A stretch of 64,000 bases of DNA from Bradyrhizobium sp. SSBR45G (lineage in GTDB: Bacteria > Pseudomonadota > Alphaproteobacteria > Rhizobiales > Xanthobacteraceae). The stretch is taken from the NCBI RefSeq assembly GCF_030159255.1, contig NZ_BSCT01000002.1, forward strand, positions 248,001 through 312,000, read 5' to 3'. The stretch's first letter is position 1. Each line of letters starts with the position of its first letter. The position numbers and the translations under genes were made by a program. The notes below the pieces were generated by a model that ran no database searches, was not told the DNA's origin, and saw only the letters and a list, made by a program, of their open reading frames with translations. Positions 55,892 through 64,000 of the stretch are shown in pieces.

Positions 55892-57102
55892 TGCATCAGC
55901 CCGTCGCCAAGCCGTCCGAGCAGCGCTTTCCGCCAGCGGTCAACATCATTGCGCTGGCCGGCTTCTCGGCGGCGCTGTCGACGCGGGCGCTCGACCCCGT
56001 GCTGCCGCATGTCGCCGAGGATTTCTCGATCAGCATCGCCACCGCCGCCGGCATCGCCGCCGGCTATGCGCTGATCTACGCGCTGATTCAGCCCGCGATT
56101 GGCGCGGCCGCCGACCTGTTCGGCAAGGCGCGGCTGATGACGATGTGCCTCGCGCTGCTCGGCGTCGCCAGCATCCTCGGCGCGCTCGCCACCTCGTTTC
56201 CGCTGCTGTTCGCCACCCGCATCCTCGCCGGCATCGCCTCGGGCGGCGTGTTTCCGGTCGCGCTCGGCCTGACCAGTGATCTCGTCGCGCCCGACAAGCG
56301 GCAGGTCGCGATCGGCCGCACGCTCGCGGGCTCGATGGCCGGCAATTTGCTCGGCGCCACGGCGTCGGGGATCATCGGCGATTTCATCGGCTGGCGCGGC
56401 GTGCTCGCGATCCTCGGCGCGCTCGGGCTGATCGCGTCCTTCGCGGTCGCCGCCGGCTTTCGCGGCGCCAGCGTGACGCACACCTCGACCACCGATCTCG
56501 CATCGCTCCGCAAGGGCTATCGCACCATCTTCTCCAACCCGAATACGCGGTTCTGCTACTCGGCCGTGTTCGTCGAGGGCTGCTGCGTGTTCGGGCTGTT
56601 TCCGTTCATCGCCTCGCTGCTGTTCGATCTCGGCGAGACCTCGCTGTCGATCGCCGGCATCGTCATCGCAGGCTTCGCGGTGGGCGGCCTGTTCTACACC
56701 GCCACGGTGTCGAACTTCCTGCCGCGGCTCGGCGTCAAGGGCATGATGATCGTCGGCGCCAGCCTGGTCGCGCTGCAACTCACAGCGTTGGCCTTCGGCC
56801 CCGGCTGGAAGCTGCAATTCGCCTGCATGCTGATGATGGGCTGGGGCTTCTACATGATCCATGGCTGCCTGCAGGTGTTCGCCAGCGAGCTGTCGATCGG
56901 GGCGCGCGCGACCGCGATGTCGCTGCACTCGTTCTTCTTCTTCATGGGCCAGACAGTCGGCCCGATCGCCTATGGCTTCGGCCTCGTCCATGGCGGCAAG
57001 CAGCCGACGCTGCTCATTGCCGCCGCGATCATGGTCGCGCTCGGCTTCGCCTGCGCCGCGCTGCTGCGCCAGCGCCCGCCGGCGGATGCGGCGACGCGCT
57101 GA
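55891..57102 (+). CDS. MFS transporter
   Basis: This 403-residue major facilitator protein has about twelve hydrophobic segments. The first loop carries ADLFGKARLM, the equivalent of the MFS motif A, and helix 4 contains RILAGIASGGVFPVALGL. The second half has the FYMIHGCLQVFASEL segment. It resembles the drug/metabolite exporter branch, but the substrate is unknown. The ATG overlaps the kdsA stop (TGATG), so expression is coupled to LPS core synthesis, which is unusual as a partnership. A repeat-rich, gene-free stretch follows. Confidence 0.88.
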   Translation: MHQPVAKPSEQRFPPAVNIIALAGFSAALSTRALDPVLPHVAEDFSISIATAAGIAAGYALIYALIQPAIGAAADLFGKARLMTMCLALLGVASILGALATSFPLLFATRILAGIASGGVFPVALGLTSDLVAPDKRQVAIGRTLAGSMAGNLLGATASGIIGDFIGWRGVLAILGALGLIASFAVAAGFRGASVTHTSTTDLASLRKGYRTIFSNPNTRFCYSAVFVEGCCVFGLFPFIASLLFDLGETSLSIAGIVIAGFAVGGLFYTATVSNFLPRLGVKGMMIVGASLVALQLTALAFGPGWKLQFACMLMMGWGFYMIHGCLQVFASELSIGARATAMSLHSFFFFMGQTVGPIAYGFGLVHGGKQPTLLIAAAIMVALGFACAALLRQRPPADAATR

Positions 57103-57186
57103 GGGGGCTTTTCCGGCGCGGGCGCGGGCATTTTGCATCTGAAGACTTGGGGCATTGCCGCGCGAACACCCGCTAACTTGTTGCTC

Positions 57187-57272
57187 CGTCATGGCCGGGC
57201 TTGTCCCGGCCATCCACGTCGTTCGGCACGCTGAGAAGGACGTGGATGCCCGGGACAAGCCCGGGCATGACG
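57187..57272. repeat. REP-like palindrome with 33-bp arms
   Basis: Arms 57187-57219 and 57240-57272 are reverse complements over 33 bases with two mismatches and a 20-base loop. The theme is GGGCTTGTCCCGG flanked by CGTCAT and ATCCACGT. Similar dispersed palindromes are common in this group of bacteria. 57103-57186 holds no gene. Confidence 0.85.
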
Positions 57273-57354
57273 ACGTGGAGACAGGCGAGCGCATTATGCC
57301 CATCGTCAGCTTTGTTAGCCCTGGGCACGCACCGCCGCCATCTCGCGGCGCCTC

Positions 57355-57760
57355 TGCGTCCGAGCTTTGCCATCTGGACATGCCCTCTTGTCGAAGAGGG
57401 CGCGGGGAATGCCGGGAGCTGGCCGCCCCCATGGCCCGCCTGCAGAAAAAAAATGCAGGCGGCAGGTACCACAGGTTCAGCCGAGACATCCCGGCATTCC
57501 CCGCGCGATGGTTTTGACGGCTGCTTCGCGTTCTCCCCGGTGCTCCGGGCTTGTTGGCCACCGTCGGTCGCAGGACTCGTCCAGCCCTCCAACCTTGACA
57601 CCAGCGTCGGGGTGTCAGGACCACGCGACTTGACCGTGCGCATCGTGCTGTTCGTCCGCGTGATCCAAGACCACGCTGCAGCACCGACACGCCCACCGCA
57701 TCCCGCCTCAACGTCCGTGACGACCGCGAAGCGCCCCTCCGATCGAGACGGGATGGCGAT
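57355..57760 (+). repeat. About 0.4-kb interspersed repeat, copy 2 (plus orientation)
   Basis: It matches the minus strand of 37890-38280 along nearly its whole length. It includes a hairpin of GCCGCCTGCA/TGCAGGCGGC type around an A-run (57437-57463), GATGGTTTT, CTCCCCGGTGC and GCGAAGCGCCCCTCC. Small reading frames inside it are not credible genes. It is followed by an AT-rich stretch (57768-57800) and a gap to 58028 without a supported gene. Confidence 0.75.
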
Positions 57761-58028
57761 AGTCAATCATGAATTCAAATAAAACGAAACAAAATTATTG
57801 TTTACAGAAGGTCTGGACAGAAGTGATCGGCTTGAATGCGCAGCGAAAATCAGCTTTCAGGCGCAGGCCGTTTTGCGGTCGAGATCGATATGAAAGCCGT
57901 GCGCTCGACGGCAACCGTGCCCGACGGGCGATTCGCGGTGTTGGACCAGCCAATGCAACCTGAAGGTATTTTCGACTTGTGTTTCTGATTTGTTCTCATT
58001 AGCATTGTGTGGGGTGGGGTGTGGGGTG

Positions 58029-58613
58029 ATGACGAGAATGAAGCAGGCTAGGCGTTTGTTGCTGGTTGTCGCGATCGTCGCGGGCGGTTTTCATCAGGCG
58101 CTGGCGCAGCCGCCGGCCCGGTCCGAGAGCCCGCGCGCGGCGGACAAGGCACCGGCCAAGATCCTGCTCAGCGCGCATCGGGGCGATGCGACCATCCTCA
58201 CGCTGTCGGATCTCGACAGCGACACCGCGGCAGTGACGTTCCGGATCGAGCTCGACGACGCGATCGAGAGCTGCCTGCGCGAGCCGCCGCCCGACGACAT
58301 CAAGCCGGCGGAGGTGGCGCGCTGCGCCAAGCAGGTGATGGATCTCAACGCCGGCAAACAGATCAAGCGGCGGGCGATGTGCTCCAAGAACACGGTCTAT
58401 ACCGAGTTCGGCAACTTCTCGCTGGTCGGCACTGGCGAGCCCGAGTCGAGCGGCGAAGGAAAGAAGATGATCCGCACCAACTGGAAGGATCATCGCAACG
58501 AGCAGATCGTCGACAACAGCACGGCGGCGAGGACGGACGCGATGCTGAGTACGTTCGCGGTGCTGTGTCCGGCGGCCTACAAGGCGAAGTTCGACGGCTA
58601 TCACGTGTATTGA
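58029..58613 (+). CDS. Secreted protein of unknown function (194 aa)
   Basis: The product has a signal peptide (MTRMKQARRLLLVVAIVAGG, cleavage near ALAQ). A mature domain of about 165 residues contains four to five Cys residues (in ESCLREPP, ARCAKQ, MCSKN and VLCPAAY) that could form two disulphides. An AVTFRIELDDAIESC strand and the TEFGNFSLVG region suggest a beta-rich fold. ATG 58038 is an alternative start. I do not recognise the family. It lies after the repeat region and before another secreted unknown. Confidence 0.72.
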   Translation: MTRMKQARRLLLVVAIVAGGFHQALAQPPARSESPRAADKAPAKILLSAHRGDATILTLSDLDSDTAAVTFRIELDDAIESCLREPPPDDIKPAEVARCAKQVMDLNAGKQIKRRAMCSKNTVYTEFGNFSLVGTGEPESSGEGKKMIRTNWKDHRNEQIVDNSTAARTDAMLSTFAVLCPAAYKAKFDGYHVY

Positions 58614-58819
58614 TAGGCTAACGATTGCTCCCTCGGCCCGGCACGCGAAACGGCCCGAGACGCTGCTCAGGCAGACTGGCCCGCGACAGCCTGCTGGGTT
58701 CGGTGGCAGGCCGGATTCAGTGATGTGGCCTGAAAAAAGCGGGCGATCGATGGTATGAAGGGTTCGTATGCAATTGCGCCGCGGCATCCGAATCCTGGAG
58801 CGGATCAAGGTCGAGAGTC

Positions 58820-59335
58820 ATGAGATCGTTGGTCGGTTGTTTGGTCTGTGCTGTTCTGATTTGGACTGCGACCGTCGCGAAGGCGACGGTCGATGGAGTG
58901 GTCACCTACTTCTCGGAAGAGGTGCCTCCAGCAATCCCAAAGCCCGAGGCGTTGTTGTCAGAGGATCAGATCGTGTTGGCGAAGGTGCGGGTTTTGAGCC
59001 GGCCCGCATATCTCGTCGGGCTGGATCAATCTGGACAGCCTACGCGGATCGTTCCCCGCGAGCGCTGGTCGGCGTGGCTCCAGGTGCATGACGTCATCCG
59101 TGGCAAGCGACCAGAGATGGAGCGCATCAACGCGACGTTCGGAGGCGAACTCAACTACGCTCGAGGTCCAAGGACACCGTATCAGCTCGAGCAGGAGTAT
59201 TTTGTTGCGATGTACGAAGATTCCTCCGGGTATCACCTGATCGGCGTTCCCATCAGCCTCGCCAAGTATCACGAGTGGCAGCGCGTGATCACCGAGTCTG
59301 GATACCCGAATGCGGATGGCTATCGCAATCGCTGA
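58820..59335 (+). CDS. Secreted protein of unknown function (171 aa)
   Basis: The precursor starts MRSLVGCLVCAVLIWTATVA, a clear signal peptide ending near KATVDG. A Cys at 7 and one at 10 are within the hydrophobic part, so a lipoprotein is possible but the lipobox is not good. The mature part has SEDQIVLAKVRVLSRPAYLV, a WLQVHDVIRGKR segment and a YFVAMYEDSSGYHLIGVPIS strand pair, reminiscent of small OB-like domains. The function is unknown. It is convergent with the DUF1963 gene. Confidence 0.7.
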   Translation: MRSLVGCLVCAVLIWTATVAKATVDGVVTYFSEEVPPAIPKPEALLSEDQIVLAKVRVLSRPAYLVGLDQSGQPTRIVPRERWSAWLQVHDVIRGKRPEMERINATFGGELNYARGPRTPYQLEQEYFVAMYEDSSGYHLIGVPISLAKYHEWQRVITESGYPNADGYRNR

Positions 59336-59421
59336 TTGCGCGTTACGGTGACAGCACTCCGACTTCGGTCCGTTGGATCGCCCTCGCGGCTGCTATTGAG
59401 TGGACCGTCACCGTAGTTAGA

Positions 59422-61098
59422 TCAATAGGCCGTCAGGATCAGGTCCACCTTTTCGAAGCGGCCTTGACGTAGATCGTCAGGGCGGATGAGAAACTGCATC
59501 ACACCCTCACCCATGGGCATGCCGATCGACTCCTCGCTGTGAAGTTCGAGCAGGAGCAGCCAGTCCTCGACTTGTTCCTCGACATTGCCCTGCACATAAC
59601 TGGGGGGGCCGAATATCCGGTTGGGGTTGCTCGCGGACACTGAGCGAAGTCGGGGCAGGGTTCCGGCGGCGCGCTCGATCTCGAAGCGTGCTTTCGCTTC
59701 CTCAGCCGTCAGCGCTTGGCCGTGCCGCTTGACGAATTCATGCTGATATTCCTCGCGCATGAAGGCGCGCGCAAGGCTATGCTGCAGCGACACCCGGGCG
59801 ATCAGTTCACTTGGAATGACCGCAACGCCGTCGCTGCCGAGCCCAAGGCTGGCGTTGACGCTATGTTCGACGATCCTGTCGAAGCCGAGGTAGAACGTCT
59901 GGGAGATTGTCTCGACCCACGCCCAGATCGCGTCGGCTTGGTCTGCCGGCAGGGCCGCCACCAAGGCGTTGTTCGACGCGCGGACATACAGCGCCTTGGC
60001 TTCCGACAGCCATCGATCGATCGTGGCCTGCCGCGCGGCGCTGTCCGTATCGGTCATGAAATGACGATCGTTGCGCAGCCGAGACCCCGAGAGCTTTTCG
60101 ATCGCCGCGGCGCAGACCACCCGCACTGCCGCCCAGTCCTGCGGAAAGCGCGCAAAGGGACGGCCGAACGCAACGTGACGAGCCGGCTCAGATGTTGCGA
60201 GCGGCGCGCCCAATGCATTCTGGGCTTCGAGCAAGGCGTTCTCGGCAGCCTCTTCGATCCAGAAACGGGGGTCTTCGTCACCCGTGGTCGGTGTGGAATA
60301 GGCCAGCGCAACGGGCCGGAACGGCCAACGCGGCAGCAGCCTTGGCGCATCCTGCTCCTCTTCCGGAACAAGCGACGACGTGTAAGGCGACCGCCAGACG
60401 CCCTGCGATCCGAAGACAGGCCCGAGATTGGCCGGCATGGGCAGCGGACCCCAGCTCTGCGGATCGCCCGCCCGGTGGATGAAGCGGAACGGCATCGGCT
60501 CGCGCCATTCGAGGTCGCAAAACAGGAACAGCACGCCGTCTCGCGGCAGTAGCCCTGTCGGGTCCACCGCGGCGAGGCTGGCGCAGTCCCATTGCATGAC
60601 GAAGTGCAGCGGCGCGCCGTCCGATTGTTTGCTGGGCCAGGTCAGATCGGGCGGTCCGATCGGAAGCCCCCCGTAAAAGGACAACCCGGGATCGGCCGGT
60701 GGCGGATAGAGTTCCCGAAACACGATCGGACCACGGCGTGCCGCATCAATGGCCCGGCGAACGTCCGCGTCCATTGGGGCGAGACGCACCGGTGGCATCG
60801 CGGGGGTGTGAGAGCGCTCGTTTTCCAGCCAAGCCAAGTTGCGGGCAGGTGGTTGCCGCGCTCCCCCGGACATTGTTGTCCCGGCGCGGCCTCGCGCGTT
60901 CCGCGCGGAGCGCCACCCCATCCCAATCGCTGCGAGCCCAATGAGCAGGGGAAACGAATTGCGCAACGCATCTGCTTGGATACGGACGGGCGACACCGTC
61001 TCGATCAAAGCCCAAGCGAAGACCAGCGCAATGCCCGTCACAAAGAAAGCCGCGAGGAACGCCAGCGTCCGATCGAGCCAATCCGCTTCTTCCCGCAT
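59422..61098 (-). CDS. Membrane protein with DUF1963 (YwqG-like) domain
   Basis: The product is 558 residues. Two hydrophobic helices near residues 12-33 and 50-66 are followed by a soluble DUF1963-type domain from about residue 120, recognisable from LSFYGGLPIGPPDLTWP and PLHFVMQWDCASLAAVDP, with the GVLFLFCDLEW strand. The family's role is unknown. The ATG at 61098 is chosen because the frame upstream is a shadow of queF. The gene lies 112 bases downstream of queF on the same strand. Confidence 0.78.
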   Translation of the reverse strand: MREEADWLDRTLAFLAAFFVTGIALVFAWALIETVSPVRIQADALRNSFPLLIGLAAIGMGWRSARNARGRAGTTMSGGARQPPARNLAWLENERSHTPAMPPVRLAPMDADVRRAIDAARRGPIVFRELYPPPADPGLSFYGGLPIGPPDLTWPSKQSDGAPLHFVMQWDCASLAAVDPTGLLPRDGVLFLFCDLEWREPMPFRFIHRAGDPQSWGPLPMPANLGPVFGSQGVWRSPYTSSLVPEEEQDAPRLLPRWPFRPVALAYSTPTTGDEDPRFWIEEAAENALLEAQNALGAPLATSEPARHVAFGRPFARFPQDWAAVRVVCAAAIEKLSGSRLRNDRHFMTDTDSAARQATIDRWLSEAKALYVRASNNALVAALPADQADAIWAWVETISQTFYLGFDRIVEHSVNASLGLGSDGVAVIPSELIARVSLQHSLARAFMREEYQHEFVKRHGQALTAEEAKARFEIERAAGTLPRLRSVSASNPNRIFGPPSYVQGNVEEQVEDWLLLLELHSEESIGMPMGEGVMQFLIRPDDLRQGRFEKVDLILTAY

Positions 61099-61210
61099 GC
61101 GTATCCCAGCATTGCCTCGTTCGCTTGGGCAGAAACTTTCGCCGGAGCATCTTCGGAATCGGTTAACTCGCGCTCCGAACCCCGGAAGATCGGACCGCGG
61201 TCGCGGCGGG

Positions 61211-63151
<1,941 letters not shown>

Positions 63152-63192
63152 GCCGGCACTTAACAACAACAACCAAGACGAGGGAGGCACGC

Positions 63193-64000
63193 ATGGGTAT
63201 CGAGACCGGACTGCAACTGCGGACGTTGATCACCCGCAGCGGCGAGCTCGAGCTGTCGCTCGTCGACGTGCCGACCCCGGAGCCCGGGCCGGACGAGGTC
63301 GTGGTGCGCATCGAGGCGGCGCCGATCAATCCGTCCGATCTGGGGCTGCTCGTCGGCGCGGCCGACCTCTCCACGATGCAGGTGTCGGGCAGCAAGGAGC
63401 GCCCCGTGATCACCGCCAAGGTGCCGGAGGCGGGGATGCGGGCGATGGCCGGCCGGCTCGACGAGTCCTTGCCGATCGGCAACGAAGGCGCCGGCGTCGT
63501 GGTCAAGACCGGTTCGTCGGACGCCGCCAAGGCGCTGATGGGCCGCACGGTGGCTGCCATCGGCGGCGCGATGTACAGCCAGTATCGCTGCCTCAAGGTC
63601 TCCGAATGCCTGCCGCTGCCGGCGGGCACCACGCCGGCCGAGGGCGCGTCCTGCTTCGTCAATCCGCTGACGTCATTGGGCATGACCGAGACGATGCGGC
63701 GCGAGGGCCATACCGCGTTGGTGCACACCGCGGCCGCCTCGAACCTCGGGCAGATGCTCAACAAGATCTGCCTCAAGGACGGCATCCCGCTGGTCAACAT
63801 CGTGCGCAGCGTTGCACAGGCTGAACTGCTGCGCGGCATCGGCGCCAAATATGTCGTCGACTCCACGTCGCCCACCTTCATGGATGAGCTGACGGCGGCG
63901 CTGGTCGAGACCGGCGCGACCATCGCGTTCGACGCGATCGGCGGCGGCAAGCTCGCCGGCCAGATCCTCAACGCGATGGAGGCCGCGATCAACAAGTCCG
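63193..64000 (+). CDS. Zinc-type alcohol dehydrogenase / quinone oxidoreductase (3' end outside window)
   Basis: The frame opens at ATG 63193 with AGGGAGG seven bases upstream and stays open to the window end (269 codons). The N-terminal GroES-like domain contains [20 protein letters not shown] and the [14 protein letters not shown] loop; the later [19 protein letters not shown] region is the start of a Rossmann domain, in which the usual GxGxxG is replaced. The conserved catalytic zinc ligands of true alcohol dehydrogenases are not evident, so a quinone-oxidoreductase-like MDR protein is more likely. It follows eno by 41 bases on the same strand. Confidence 0.82.
   Translation, partial: MGIETGLQLRTLITRSGELELSLVDVPTPEPGPDEVVVRIEAAPINPSDLGLLVGAADLSTMQVSGSKERPVITAKVPEAGMRAMAGRLDESLPIGNEGAGVVVKTGSSDAAKALMGRTVAAIGGAMYSQYRCLKVSECLPLPAGTTPAEGASCFVNPLTSLGMTETMRREGHTALVHTAAASNLGQMLNKICLKDGIPLVNIVRSVAQAELLRGIGAKYVVDSTSPTFMDELTAALVETGATIAFDAIGGGKLAGQILNAMEAAINKS

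Noticed and set aside
57769..57963. 64-codon plus-strand frame after the second 0.4-kb repeat
   Set aside because: It starts in an AT-rich tract without a ribosome-binding site and has no resemblance to a known protein; coding potential is not convincing.

Overview
The window is high-GC DNA from an alphaproteobacterium of the order Hyphomicrobiales, most likely Bradyrhizobium or a close Nitrobacteraceae relative. The grounds are the gene order rpsB-tsf-pyrH-frr-uppS-cdsA-dxr-rseP-bamA-lpxD-fabZ-lpxA-lpxI-lpxB, the gltA/gltX/comEC/lexA/moeA and moaC/trpC/trpD/ppiD/tpiA/secG/pyrG/kdsA/eno neighbourhoods, an S2 protein with a long C-terminal extension, an alphaproteobacterial LexA box (GTTC-N7-GTTC), and interspersed palindromic repeats of a style I associate with Bradyrhizobium. 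I could not check genus or strain by search.

Layout. 1-474 is the end of a membrane protein gene. 0.8-15.8 kb is one long plus-strand core cluster for translation (S2, EF-Ts, ribosome recycling factor), UMP kinase, isoprenoid, phospholipid and undecaprenyl carriers (dxr, uppS, cdsA), outer-membrane biogenesis (rseP, bamA) and lipid A (lpxD, fabZ, lpxA, lpxI, lpxB). 15.8-19.6 kb is accessory: a GAF histidine kinase, a receiver protein, a PAP2-type membrane phosphatase of low GC, and a frameshifted hydrolase between repeat copies. 19.7-31.1 kb holds gltA, gltX, glnS, small unknown genes, comEC, lexA and moeA.

31.2-45.3 kb is a second accessory region. It has hydrolases, a TfoX-like protein, a rhomboid protease, a LysR/metallo-hydrolase/alpha-beta hydrolase module flanked by direct repeats, an acetyltransferase-like gene and its broken copy, about 1 kb of repeats, a HAD phosphatase, an FMN-dependent 2-hydroxyacid dehydrogenase, CtpA and a GGDEF-EAL protein. 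It appears to split an older trpD-trpC-moaC-moeA-lexA arrangement.

45.4-64 kb returns to core genes: moaC, trpC, trpD, ppiD, tpiA, secG, pyrG, kdsA and eno. Interruptions are an XRE-cupin/GNAT pair, a NIPSNAP protein, an MFS transporter coupled to kdsA, a second repeat-rich stretch (57.1-58.0 kb), two secreted unknowns, a DUF1963 membrane protein and queF. The window ends inside an alcohol-dehydrogenase-like gene.

The core genes supply cell-envelope synthesis, translation and central metabolism. I found no CRISPR array, rRNA, convincing tRNA, intact transposase, prophage or recognisable defence system. The most unusual signals are the attenuator-like leader of rpsB, the repeat-flanked 3-kb LysR module, two 0.4-kb repeat copies in opposite orientation 19 kb apart, and the frameshifted hydrolase.
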